DNA of 64,000 nt from Teretinema sp942493045 (GTDB taxonomy: Bacteria; Spirochaetota; Spirochaetia; Treponematales; Treponemataceae): positions 310,001 through 374,000 of the forward strand of contig OW818665.1 in assembly GCA_942493045.1 (NCBI GenBank), read 5' to 3'. Both the position numbers and the translations under genes were made by a program. The notes beneath the pieces were generated by a model. The model saw only the letters and a list, made by a program, of their open reading frames with translations, made no database searches and was not told the DNA's origin. Shown here one piece after another: positions 50,914 to 59,650 of this stretch (positions within the stretch are counted from its first letter, which is position 1; every line of letters starts with the position of its first letter).

Positions 50914-52812
50914 ATGAACGCGGACCGGTCATTTTTGCAAAAAATTTTCGCTTCGATTATTGTGACTCCGGTAGTTACCCTGCTGATGGGCGAGGCTTTT
51001 ACCCATCTGTTTAATGTCCGGTTGGACGCCGCTCTGCAGTCGCGACTGCTCTTCACCTTTCAGAAACCGTTGATCTTTGTATTGGTGGTGGTAATGGAAG
51101 CGTTGCTGCTGATCGCGGTGTACCGCATGCTTACACCCCTGCTCAAGTTTTTGAAGCATCCCGATCATGACGATACGGTTTTGTACGAGAAAGCCCGCCG
51201 GGCCGCCCTGGGCCTGCCCTGGGTACTGATTATCACTACGGTAGTGTTCTGGACTGTCGGGACCATCGTCTTTTACGCCCTGAACGGCTGGAAGAGCCCG
51301 GGAGGCACACCGCTGGCCTGGGTGCTGTCATTCAAAATAAGTACGGCGGTTTTGTCCGCGACCCTCAATGCCCTGTTTATCAATCATATTCTGATCGGCC
51401 CGAAGCAGGCTCTGCGTATTGAGTATATCCGTGAAGGCGAGGTGGACTGGTTTAACCGCAGTCGGGACTTGATCACGGTTTTGGCGACCATGACGGCCAT
51501 GATCGCCCATCAGGCCTATATTGCACGCTACTTTATCCTGCGCGACCCGCGGTTCCGCGGTCCGGTAAATCCGCTGCTCTCGCAGCTGGCTGTCGGTTGC
51601 GTTATCGGCCTGGTCAGTCTGGCGATGGTGGTGTTGACCCGCCGCGAAGATTCAATGCAAACCGCCCTGCTGCGCTCGCGGATCACGCAGCTGACCTCCC
51701 CGGAGGCCGCTGACCTGACCGCCCAGGCCACAATTGTCAATTTTAACGCCATCGGCGAGCTTACTGACGGCTTTAACCGGTATTCTTCCACCCTGCGCTC
51801 GATGGTTCAGGGTATCAACACCGCGATGGCCAGCCTGAGCGGCACCAACGGCGCCCTTTCCGGCGGCTCGGATAAACTGAAGCAGGCGGTTCAGGAAATG
51901 AATCAGTCAATAGGAGATATCGGCACCCTCGTCGGAGAGGAGGTCGAGGCCGCCGCCGATGCCGATATCAATATTGAGCGCATCAGCGCTAATATCGGCG
52001 CCCTGCATAATTCGATCAATGAACAGGCCGCTATGGTCACTGAGTCCAGTGCCGGCATTGAGCAGATGATTGCCAATATCAAATCCGTATCCGCCAATAT
52101 CGGTCAGGTGCAGGGTTTTTACACCAAACTGCAGGATGCCGCCGGGAATGGACGGCGCAAGGTCAACGAGGCTAATGCCCTGATTCAGAAAGTGTCGGAG
52201 ATGTCCGGCCTATTGGCGGAAGCCAATAAGGTGATCGCCGCCATCGCCTCGCAGACTAATCTGCTGGCCATGAACGCGGCTATCGAGGCTGCCCACGCCG
52301 GTTCGGCCGGCGCCGGTTTTTCTGTGGTAGCCGACGAGATCCGTAACCTGGCCGAAAAATCGGCCCTACAGTCCAAGGACGTCAAAAAGCATCTGAAGGG
52401 CGTGGTTTCTTCAATAGATATGGCTGTCACGGCTTCGGCCGAAGCCGAGCAGGGTTTCGCGGAGGTCAGCGACCTGATTGATACCGTTACCCGCTACGAG
52501 GATGAGATCCGCAACGCCATGCGTGAACAGAGTGAAGGCTCCCGCCAGATTATGGAGGCCCTGACTGCCATGAACGGGGTTACCGCCGACGTCAATACCG
52601 GAGCCGCCGAGATGTCCGGCCGGGCTCGCGAAATCGTGGGCAGCATGCAGCGTCTGAATGAACTGTCGCAGCGCATGAGCATCGAGATGGAAACAATCGA
52701 TCAGGATTCGCGCACCATCAGGGAAACTTTCCAGGAAATTCTAATAATGATAGAAAGTAACAGTCATTCGATCGCGGCCGTTAATGCCCAGGTGCAGCGC
52801 TTCAAGGTGTGA
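50914..52812 (+). CDS. Methyl-accepting chemotaxis protein with six-helix membrane domain
   Basis: The 632-aa product has six predicted transmembrane helices (about 9-32, 45-70, 97-122, 130-157, 186-209, 219-241) with short loops and no periplasmic sensor domain. A HAMP-like linker (about 245-300) leads to a methyl-accepting signalling domain with the tip SQTNLLAMNAAIEAAHAGSAGAG. Receptors of this build may sense within the membrane, for instance energy state or lipid-soluble cues. It is not in an operon with che genes but lies beside the DUF3494 genes. The stop is followed at once by a GCGGGG/CCCCGC hairpin (52813-52828). Confidence 0.9.
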   Translation: MNADRSFLQKIFASIIVTPVVTLLMGEAFTHLFNVRLDAALQSRLLFTFQKPLIFVLVVVMEALLLIAVYRMLTPLLKFLKHPDHDDTVLYEKARRAALGLPWVLIITTVVFWTVGTIVFYALNGWKSPGGTPLAWVLSFKISTAVLSATLNALFINHILIGPKQALRIEYIREGEVDWFNRSRDLITVLATMTAMIAHQAYIARYFILRDPRFRGPVNPLLSQLAVGCVIGLVSLAMVVLTRREDSMQTALLRSRITQLTSPEAADLTAQATIVNFNAIGELTDGFNRYSSTLRSMVQGINTAMASLSGTNGALSGGSDKLKQAVQEMNQSIGDIGTLVGEEVEAAADADINIERISANIGALHNSINEQAAMVTESSAGIEQMIANIKSVSANIGQVQGFYTKLQDAAGNGRRKVNEANALIQKVSEMSGLLAEANKVIAAIASQTNLLAMNAAIEAAHAGSAGAGFSVVADEIRNLAEKSALQSKDVKKHLKGVVSSIDMAVTASAEAEQGFAEVSDLIDTVTRYEDEIRNAMREQSEGSRQIMEALTAMNGVTADVNTGAAEMSGRAREIVGSMQRLNELSQRMSIEMETIDQDSRTIRETFQEILIMIESNSHSIAAVNAQVQRFKV

Positions 52813-52828
52813 GCGGGGCGTTCCCCGC
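52813..52828 (+). terminator. Short hairpin at the end of the six-TM receptor gene
   Basis: GCGGGG and CCCCGC form a perfect six-base stem with a CGTT loop directly after the stop codon. There is no T-run, so terminator activity is uncertain. Confidence 0.35.
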
Positions 52829-52890
52829 GGTGACGCAGTCCAGCCGGGCGCGAGGCAAGCAGGCTGGGCGCGGATTGGTGCTTGTTGTTT

Positions 52891-53970
52891 CTACAGAAAG
52901 GCGCGCATCCGTAGAATATCCCGGCCGTCATAGTGGCCGGCGGGAAGGAATAAGTCCGCCAGTTTCGGAGGAATGAAGGCCGCGCTTTCCTCGGTGAGAT
53001 AGAGGGTATCTTTTTTAAGGTATTTGTAGCCGAGGTGATATACCGAATTGAGGGTGTCCGATGTCAGAGCTCCGGTATTTCCGGGGCGCATGAAGACGGT
53101 GTTTCCGGTATGGATGGCCATGCGGAAGGTAAAAGGCACCGAGAGGGCCGCGTTTCCGGCATATAGAATCGGGCGGTTCAGCCATAGCTGCAGGGCGTCC
53201 AGTATCGCCGGGCAGTTTTGTCCGTCAAAGGGCAGCAGCAGCAGACCGCCGTATTCCCGCCACATCCAGACTAAGCCGCCGCTCTTGGCAAAAGCTCCTT
53301 CGATCATGCGTTGAAATTCCTGATCCAGGGCGTTTAGCCGGTTTTCGCCGATTGTCTCCAACAGCCGTTCGGTGCGGTCAATCTGGACATAGACAAAGGT
53401 GAAGGTATATTCACAGCCTTCCCTAATAGCTTTCCAGCCGCCGCTGGAGTCGATAAAATTATAGCTTACCGGAGTCTTCGCGGCAGGGCTCTTCCTGGTT
53501 GTGCCGGTGGTCGGGCGTTTCTCGGCTGCCGAGCGTTTTCCGGCTGCCGGGTTTTTTCCGGCGCTTTCCGGAGCCGGTTTTTGTATTGATCCGGCGGCGG
53601 TTTTTTCGGCGGCCCAGCGCAGCGCTTTTTTAAGCCGGGCGGCATCGATGAGTGCGGTTCCTGTTTTCGCGCCGACATAATCGCTGGCCCCGGCCCAGAA
53701 GGCTTCCGCGGCATCCGGCAGTACCCCTTTCTTATCTAGTATTCCCCAGGGCCGTGTCTGCCGGGCCAGGGCGCGCAGGGCGGCCTTCCAGTCCGGCTCT
53801 TCCAGAGCGGTCAGGTCATACCACAGAAAGTCCGCTCCCTGGTCCTGCTTCCTGAGTTCTTTGACAAAGTCAGAGCGGGGCAGCAGTGTGACTGTGTTTT
53901 TCCCCGAGGCGAGGCCGCTCTCAAACAGGTTCAGAATCCGTTTATTGTCAGAAGCAATCAGGATATTCAT
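52891..53970 (-). CDS. Receiver-like plus degenerate class III cyclase-like protein
   Basis: The 359-aa product has an N-terminal domain with receiver-like alternation (about 1-120: MNILIASDNKRI, then FLWYDLTALEEPD), a Lys/Ala/Pro-rich linker (about 125-168) and a C-terminal domain resembling class III nucleotide cyclases (about 175-355; YVQIDRTERLL, FRMAIHTGNTVF). The position that normally holds the second metal-binding Asp reads REYGG, so catalysis looks unlikely. It overlaps the upstream cyclase-like gene by four bases, so the two products may form a heteromer. Confidence 0.6.
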   Translation of the reverse strand: MNILIASDNKRILNLFESGLASGKNTVTLLPRSDFVKELRKQDQGADFLWYDLTALEEPDWKAALRALARQTRPWGILDKKGVLPDAAEAFWAGASDYVGAKTGTALIDAARLKKALRWAAEKTAAGSIQKPAPESAGKNPAAGKRSAAEKRPTTGTTRKSPAAKTPVSYNFIDSSGGWKAIREGCEYTFTFVYVQIDRTERLLETIGENRLNALDQEFQRMIEGAFAKSGGLVWMWREYGGLLLLPFDGQNCPAILDALQLWLNRPILYAGNAALSVPFTFRMAIHTGNTVFMRPGNTGALTSDTLNSVYHLGYKYLKKDTLYLTEESAAFIPPKLADLFLPAGHYDGRDILRMRAFL

Positions 53971-54896
53971 TCGAGTCCCTCCAGGCGGACGCTGTAGGCG
54001 CGTAGCGCGCCGCTTTTTTCGCCTTTTACCGGTGAAAACCAGGAGCAGAAGTGCCGCTCATAGGCGTCATAGACTGTCGGGCTGACTGTCAGCGACAGCG
54101 GCGCGGTGTAGCGGGCTTCAATTTCCTTAACCCGCCGGACCAGTTCGTTTTTCAGAAGTTCTTCCTCGGTGTCGGCCCATTGGCAGGTGCCGTTATGGAT
54201 CGCGAAACGGACCTGCAGCGGTTCGCCCAGGGCGTTGGAGAGCCTGTTATAGATAAAGAGGCGGTGCAGCACTTCCATGGCCGCCAGCGTCGCGTCCATG
54301 TCGCGTTTGCCGTAGTAGAAGGCCGCCAGTCCGCCGTCGCCTTCCCGGTACCATAGCCGTCCATTGCGTTTGAGTACGGCTTCACCGATCATGGAGCGGA
54401 AATCCTCGAAGGCGGTATTGATTTTTTTGGAGTCGTAACTGCGCACCAGACGGGTGTTCTGGGTGATGTCAAAACGCAGTACGGTAAGCGTAGAGTCGGT
54501 ACCCGGCCGCAGTCGCCGCCAGTTGGCCGTGGCCGCCGGACTGAAGGTTTCGATGAATAAACCGCTGACCTGATCAAAATGCAGACCTTCCTTGGCCAGT
54601 TCCTTGGCAATATCGGTCAGTAGCGGCACCGGGTATCTCCGTCCATTAACGCCGCTGCGGTTCAGCTGCACAAGAGATTCTACGAAAGGCAGAAAAAGAT
54701 AGCCGGAGATGATGTCGCGCATGATCTGGGCGGCGGCGTCACGGGGCTGGATCGGGATATTCGGATGTATGCCGGTGCGCTGATGGATGTCATAGCCGGG
54801 GATCAGCTCGCGTACCAGGCGCACCATCACATCGATAGGTACGGATTCATAAAGAGCGCGGGTCGCCAGGTTGATGATTGTTCCTCGTATATACAT
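53967..54896 (-). CDS. Class III adenylate/guanylate cyclase-like protein
   Basis: The 309-aa product has an unrecognised N-terminal region (about 1-135) and a C-terminal cyclase homology domain (about 140-300). The first metal Asp is in TVLRFDITQNT, the second in REGDGGLAAF, and RFAIHNG matches the family's R-GIH-G segment. The purine- and transition-state positions are hard to assign, so activity is uncertain. AGGGA before the ATG at 54896 fixes the start. It is co-translated with the degenerate homologue downstream. If active it could feed the cNMP-binding YihY fusion encoded in this window, but that link is speculative. Confidence 0.6.
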   Translation of the reverse strand: MYIRGTIINLATRALYESVPIDVMVRLVRELIPGYDIHQRTGIHPNIPIQPRDAAAQIMRDIISGYLFLPFVESLVQLNRSGVNGRRYPVPLLTDIAKELAKEGLHFDQVSGLFIETFSPAATANWRRLRPGTDSTLTVLRFDITQNTRLVRSYDSKKINTAFEDFRSMIGEAVLKRNGRLWYREGDGGLAAFYYGKRDMDATLAAMEVLHRLFIYNRLSNALGEPLQVRFAIHNGTCQWADTEEELLKNELVRRVKEIEARYTAPLSLTVSPTVYDAYERHFCSWFSPVKGEKSGALRAYSVRLEGLE

Positions 54897-55022
54897 TATT
54901 TTTCCCTGCAACTCTGCTTGATGTCCGGAATTCAACCCGGATTACTCCATTATATCATTTTTTTGCGCATAAGTCAGTATCAATTGGCAAGAAAAAGCGC
55001 CCCTTCAGGCCGAGCTTCCACC

Positions 55023-55051
55023 TTGTTTTCCAGTCCGGTATGGACTATCGT
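55023..55051 (+). promoter_or_regulatory. Possible leaderless promoter of the CotH-family gene
   Basis: TTGTTT and TATCGT are 17 bases apart; +1 would be one base before the ATG at 55059. The -10 is imperfect and no ribosome site is visible. Confidence 0.35.
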
Positions 55052-55058
55052 TGATACC

Positions 55059-57194
55059 ATGAAACATTTTGCGCTTCGTCTTGTTCTCGCCGCGGCTTTT
55101 GTGGCTTTTCTGGCGGGTTGTCTCTCACCGACCGCCGCGGATTTACGCAATGGGCAGGGCGGAGCCGGCGGCCCGCTTACGACGGCCGAAAAAGAAGCCT
55201 ACCTGCGCTTTTTTACCCCGGATACCCTGCACAGCCTGACCGCGGACATTACCCGCGAACAATGGGATACCTTTAACCAGCATCTAGGTGACTATTGGGA
55301 TGAATTCGGCAGTTTACGATCCAACCGTTATTTCCCGGTTAAGTTGACCTATTCCGGCCCGGACGGCAATTTCACCTTCACGGAGGTCGGTCTGCGCACT
55401 CGCGGCAATACCAGCCGCCAGATTCCGGAGAGCCCGGCCGGTAATTTCAGGCGGGCCCATTTTCAGCTGAAGTTTAACGAAACTTTTGATCATGCGCCGG
55501 ATTCAGCTGCTTATGAGAGACTGGATCAGCGCCGTCTGCTCGGTATGCGCGCCCTGGCCCTCAAATACAGCGATGACGAACAGGGCGCTCTGCGGGAACT
55601 GCATGCCTACACCTTTATGAACCGCGTCGGCCTGCCCGCTCCCCGGGCAGCCCTGGCCCATCTGGTAATCCGGATCACCGAGCCTTCCGGAGAACTGACT
55701 ACGGTGGACTACGGTTACTATACCGCTATTGAGCCGGTCAACCGCAGTTTTCTGCAGCTGCGCTGGCCGGAAGATAACCGCGGCGACCTCTACAAATGTC
55801 TTTGGCAGTCCGGGGGTCCCGCACTGCTGACGCCATTGAGCAGTTCCGATAATGGTACCAACGTGCTGGGGATTAATGACTGGGAAACCAACTACCGGCC
55901 CAGCTACAGCTTGGAAAGCAATGAGAATTCGACTCCTCCGGCGCACGCCGCCCTGGTGAACTTTACCCAAAAGCTGAACTCACTGAACGGAGCGGCCCTC
56001 AAGAGCTGGCTGGACGATCATTTTGAGGTTCAGGACTATTTGAAATGGATGGCCGCCAATTTCCTGCTGGGCATGCCGGACGATTACCGGGCTATGGGCA
56101 ATAACTATTATCTGTATTTCCCGAAGTACGGAAAAGCGGTCTTTATTCCGTATGACTATGATCATGGTCTGGGTTGGGGCTGGCGCCCCTATGATACCGA
56201 CAGCGTCGGCCTCTTTGATGTGCCGCAGGTTTGTGAAGGTCTGGCCGGCCAGGATTTTGAGCGGCCGCTGGCTGACAAGGTGCTGGCCATTCCGGAATAC
56301 CACGCGGCTTACGTCAATTATGTGGAAGAACTGCTGGATAGCCAGTTTACCCTTGAGTCATTCATGGCTCTGTATAACGCCGCCAAGGTGAAACTGGACG
56401 GTCTGGACCTGCTCGGACCGAACGGAACGCGCGCGACCATGGCCGCCGACCCCCAGGTTTCTTCCTATTTCCTGACCCGGATCAGTACCGCCCGTTCGGC
56501 TATCGACACCGAACGCGGCATTGTTCCCGCGGTAGTGCTCGGCGTAGAGCGGCTTTCCGGGTTTTCGGAGCTGGACGGCGTCTGGACTATTCTGCGCGGG
56601 GCCGGTGAAGGAGATCCAGCGGTGAGTCTGGAGGTGACTGCTTCCGGCGAAACTCCGGCGCGGGTGCGCTTTCAGATTTACGAGGGAGCGACAAGTACTC
56701 TCTTGCTGGAAAGTGAGGATTCAACGGCGCCCTTCCAAGCCGCCGGAACGCTGCCCTGGAGCCTGCTTCCGTATCGGCTGACGGTTACCGCCTACCGCGC
56801 CGACAATACCGTTTTGGCGACGGTCTCTGAGTCCGCGCTAGCCCGCGCCTGCTTCGATGACTATGACTCGGTGGTAAATAATGGCGACGGTACCTATACA
56901 TTCCGCTTTCAGCCGGCTCATCCGGCCTATCTGGGTGCCGCCCCGACCCGGGCTATTTACCTGCGCGGCGGTTTGACGATCAACAGTGAAAACTGGGAAA
57001 TCGCGATCGCGATGACCGACGCTAACAGCGACGGTATCTATGAGGTGACCACCGCGGCCGCTTCCGGCCAGCAGTACAAGTTCTTTGAGGCCGGCGCGGA
57101 CTATCCCGCGTCTATCTGGGACGGCCTCTGGTATACGGACGCCCACAACGCGCTCCGGCAAAATGCCGGTGACCAGAATTCAGTTTTACCCTGA
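55059..57194 (+). CDS. CotH-kinase-family lipoprotein
   Basis: The 711-aa product has a lipobox (LAGC, about 17-21). Residues about 45-470 match the CotH family of atypical protein kinases: TYSGPDGNFTFTEVGLRTRGN, RGDLYKCLW, DYLKWMAANFLLGMPDDY and IPYDYDHGLGWGW, the Asp-containing C-lobe motif. Two beta-rich regions follow (about 485-600 and 605-711); the last (FRFQPAHPAYLG to GQQYKFFEAG) looks like a carbohydrate-binding-type sandwich. The anchored protein probably works in the periplasm or on the cell surface. The ATG at 55059 is the natural start of the signal; the frame is open far upstream. It precedes a barrel protein by 35 bases. Confidence 0.82.
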   Translation: MKHFALRLVLAAAFVAFLAGCLSPTAADLRNGQGGAGGPLTTAEKEAYLRFFTPDTLHSLTADITREQWDTFNQHLGDYWDEFGSLRSNRYFPVKLTYSGPDGNFTFTEVGLRTRGNTSRQIPESPAGNFRRAHFQLKFNETFDHAPDSAAYERLDQRRLLGMRALALKYSDDEQGALRELHAYTFMNRVGLPAPRAALAHLVIRITEPSGELTTVDYGYYTAIEPVNRSFLQLRWPEDNRGDLYKCLWQSGGPALLTPLSSSDNGTNVLGINDWETNYRPSYSLESNENSTPPAHAALVNFTQKLNSLNGAALKSWLDDHFEVQDYLKWMAANFLLGMPDDYRAMGNNYYLYFPKYGKAVFIPYDYDHGLGWGWRPYDTDSVGLFDVPQVCEGLAGQDFERPLADKVLAIPEYHAAYVNYVEELLDSQFTLESFMALYNAAKVKLDGLDLLGPNGTRATMAADPQVSSYFLTRISTARSAIDTERGIVPAVVLGVERLSGFSELDGVWTILRGAGEGDPAVSLEVTASGETPARVRFQIYEGATSTLLLESEDSTAPFQAAGTLPWSLLPYRLTVTAYRADNTVLATVSESALARACFDDYDSVVNNGDGTYTFRFQPAHPAYLGAAPTRAIYLRGGLTINSENWEIAIAMTDANSDGIYEVTTAAASGQQYKFFEAGADYPASIWDGLWYTDAHNALRQNAGDQNSVLP

Positions 57195-57229
57195 GCGTGA
57201 TTCTCTCGCATCGAAAAGGAGCTATTATA

Positions 57230-58282
57230 ATGAAACGATCAGACACTGTGTTACTGTTGTGCGCGGCCCTGCTGCTGCCCCTGACCGCTGCCATCGCGGA
57301 GGATGCCGCGGCTCCGGAACAGCCGGATAAAACTGAGCGTAAGGTAACCCTTGAATATGAACTGGAAACGGCGCTGGAATATTCCGTGGCCGCCGGCGCG
57401 GATGCAGAAAGCGATCTGTCCCCGGACGGCGGCTCACCGGGTCTGGAATTAAACGGCTTCGCGGTGCAGTATTCCGGCCTCCCGGACGCGATTTCCGCCG
57501 GACCGTATCTGCGCGGTGCCCTGGACTTTAAAGGTGACTGGGTGCTACAGGAGAGCTACGATCCCGTTTCCGGCCTGCCCCTGCTGAACGCCGAACAGCG
57601 GCACGCCTGGGCGCTGGAAGAGTTTAGCTATGATACCCAACTGGGCTGGAGCGCCAAGGCCCCGAAAGGCGCTGGCCGCTGGACTCTATATGCCGCGGCC
57701 GTACTGAGCGGTTCATTTAATGACTATCAGAAGGACATTGACATCGCAGGCGATGAGCGGCCGTTGGACTTGTTTACAACTCATTCCGTCGGCGCCGGCC
57801 TGTACTGGAGCCAGAAGCTGGGTGACAAGCTGGTTCTGGAGTACAGTCCCTCTTTTGAATTTTTGTATGAACTGGACCGGGCCCATCCCTGGATTCGCGC
57901 CCGCGCCGACCTTGATTTTCAGCTGCCCTTCGAAGACGGCCGCTGGCAGCTCTCGCTGTCACCGCGCCTCGCTACGCAGTGGCTGACCGATCTGGAGTTA
58001 AAAAGCCGGGTCAGCTATTACCGTGATTTCGGTTTTGTGCGTTTGCGGGCCGATGGGGCCGGTTTTGACTGGGAACAGTCTATTCTGGATGGTGAGGGCG
58101 TCGGCCAGCAGTCGCGCTGGTATTCGGGAGCGCGTCTGTCCTGGCGCGGCAAGGACGGTTCACTGGCCTTTGGAGTCGAGCAGACCTGGTGGGCGCTTAA
58201 CCGGACCCGCGTCAATGACAGTCGCGATAAACCGTTCACGATGAGTCTGCTCTGGACCGTTTCCGGTTCTGACAAAAAATAA
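57230..58282 (+). CDS. Predicted outer-membrane beta-barrel protein
   Basis: The 350-aa product has a signal peptide (about 1-23, ending AIAED). The rest alternates aromatic and hydrophobic residues in amphipathic strands (for example GDKLVLEYSPSFEFLYEL, then RWQLSLSPRLATQW) and ends with a strand closing on Ser-Gly-Ser-Asp-Lys-Lys. I do not recognise a specific family. AAAAGGAG precedes the ATG. It follows the CotH-family lipoprotein, and the pair may share a surface function. Confidence 0.65.
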   Translation: MKRSDTVLLLCAALLLPLTAAIAEDAAAPEQPDKTERKVTLEYELETALEYSVAAGADAESDLSPDGGSPGLELNGFAVQYSGLPDAISAGPYLRGALDFKGDWVLQESYDPVSGLPLLNAEQRHAWALEEFSYDTQLGWSAKAPKGAGRWTLYAAAVLSGSFNDYQKDIDIAGDERPLDLFTTHSVGAGLYWSQKLGDKLVLEYSPSFEFLYELDRAHPWIRARADLDFQLPFEDGRWQLSLSPRLATQWLTDLELKSRVSYYRDFGFVRLRADGAGFDWEQSILDGEGVGQQSRWYSGARLSWRGKDGSLAFGVEQTWWALNRTRVNDSRDKPFTMSLLWTVSGSDKK

Positions 58283-58287
58283 AACGC

Positions 58288-58366
58288 CTCTTCGCGTGAG
58301 TTTAGCCCCGTACAGAGCGGCCGGCGGCTACAGCCGCCGGACACGCCCGCTAGACCCGCCCGATTT
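58288..58366. repeat. Intergenic palindromic repeat, copy 1
   Basis: The core (58304-58366) nearly matches 62492-62554 and contains CCGGCGGCT, two bases, AGCCGCCGG. Both copies are preceded by CTCTTCGCGTGAG, but copy 1 lacks about 50 bases found between that segment and the core in copy 2. It sits between convergent genes. Confidence 0.85.
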
Positions 58367-58379
58367 TTAGCGGTGTTCG

Positions 58380-58886
58380 CTATTGGTTTTTTCTGGGGGC
58401 CGCTTCAGGTCCCATTCCCGCGCCGGACTCACTGCCTGTTCCTGGTTCGGCTTCGGTGTTTGCCGGGGTACGGCTCTGATTTCTGGTTCTCAGGTTTTTC
58501 TGTTCAGTCTCGTAGGCGCGGATCCGCAACCGGTCTTGCTCGGTTAATTGTACGGGATCCTCAAGCTTGAGCTGGATTTTATCCCTGGTCATGGTTCTGG
58601 CCAGGAGGCGGGCCGGGGTTCCGTCAGCTTCAGTACTGCCGATGTAAACACCGCGCACCTGCAGACGGTCCTGGTCTTTCAGCTGCAGGCGGGTAAGATC
58701 GGCTTCGCTGAGAGCGAGCTGTACGCGAGTTCCGTCCCTTTGCTGCAGCATCAGCACAGTCGCTCCGTCCGCTCCTGTTTCATAAAGCGCGACTCCTTCA
58801 AGATCGGTTAATTTTTCGGAGTTTCCACCCGCGAAGAGCAGCGCTCCCGCGGCAACAAACAGCAGAGCAATCAGTGTCTTTTTCAT
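58380..58886 (-). CDS. Small secreted protein of unknown function
   Basis: The 168-aa product has a signal peptide (about 1-20). Residues about 30-110 look like a compact beta domain (repeated LQLKDQDRLQV and VQLTEQDRLRI segments suggest an internal repeat). The C-terminus is a Gly/Glu/Pro-rich disordered tail. GAGGAAC precedes the ATG. It is divergent from the second sigma operon. I do not recognise the family. Confidence 0.65.
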   Translation of the reverse strand: MKKTLIALLFVAAGALLFAGGNSEKLTDLEGVALYETGADGATVLMLQQRDGTRVQLALSEADLTRLQLKDQDRLQVRGVYIGSTEADGTPARLLARTMTRDKIQLKLEDPVQLTEQDRLRIRAYETEQKNLRTRNQSRTPANTEAEPGTGSESGAGMGPEAAPRKNQ

Positions 58887-59065
58887 ATCAGTTCCTCCAC
58901 AATAAATGCGCTCGTATCATATACATGGTACACACAGATATACCCCGCTTCCGGTATTTCGGTTACCTGAACCCAGGCATTAATTTTTTGGCGCTGCGTA
59001 GCGCTCTTGCATCTTGAGCGCAAAAGCGTTACTAGTTATCGGGATTGGTAAATCAGAGGGATCTT

Positions 59066-59632
59066 TTGGAAGAGGATACAGGGCTGCCGGAAAATGAAAA
59101 AGATTTACTCGCTGTGCATCGGGTTCTCTCCGGTGATACTGAGGCTTTTCGCGCTATAATCGTCGCTTATGAACGGCGGCTCCGATCGTTCTGCCGTTCC
59201 CGCCTGAGCGAGAGCGAGGTGGAAGACGCCATGCAGGATATTTTTTTACGGATCTTCCGGGGCTTGAAGACCTTTCGTCCGGGGCAGCGCTTTGGTACCT
59301 GGTTTTTTACGGTCGCTCACAATACCATTGCCGGAAAGAAACTGCGCTTCAAGAGAGAGCTCGATAAAAGAGCGCGGCTGCAGAAATACGAGCAGGACAG
59401 GAATGATTTCAACGAGGGGCAGCGGAACCTGGAGGCCGAGATGATCCGCGGCGCGGTGGCCAAATTGTCTTCCGCCAACCGTAAAGTAGTTGAATTGTAT
59501 TATTTCGCGGAACTTGATGTCGCTCAAATCGCGGCCGTGCTCGCGATCGGCGAATCCTCAGTGAAAACGCGGCTGTTCCGCGCGCGCAAGGAGTTGCGGA
59601 AATACCTGGAAACAGGTAACGGAACGGACTGA
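59066..59632 (+). CDS. ECF-type RNA polymerase sigma factor (second)
   Basis: The product is 188 aa from a TTG at 59066, chosen because AGAGGG ends five bases before it; a TTG at 59045 would add seven residues. Region 2 is clear (SESEVEDAMQDIFLRIFRGL, then FGTWFFTVAHNTI), as is region 4 (DVAQIAAVLAIGESSVKTRL). It leads a plus-strand operon of five genes: sigma, zinc-finger anti-sigma with CBM48-like domain, two secreted proteins and a barrel. It probably responds to an envelope signal through the anti-sigma factor 18 bases downstream. Confidence 0.88.
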   Translation: MEEDTGLPENEKDLLAVHRVLSGDTEAFRAIIVAYERRLRSFCRSRLSESEVEDAMQDIFLRIFRGLKTFRPGQRFGTWFFTVAHNTIAGKKLRFKRELDKRARLQKYEQDRNDFNEGQRNLEAEMIRGAVAKLSSANRKVVELYYFAELDVAQIAAVLAIGESSVKTRLFRARKELRKYLETGNGTD

Positions 59633-59650
59633 AAAAGGGTATATGTAGAT

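Noticed and set aside
54765..55058. N-terminal extension of the CotH-family lipoprotein
   Set aside because: The lipoprotein signal peptide begins at 55059, and the extension overlaps the divergent cyclase-like gene.
58969..59004. ECF-type promoter (GAAC ... CGTA) before the second sigma gene
   Set aside because: The spacing between the two elements is 24 bases, too long for known ECF promoters.
58991..59021. Overlapping small hairpins upstream of the second sigma gene as a riboswitch
   Set aside because: The stems are only 5-6 bases, mutually exclusive, and match no riboswitch consensus I know.
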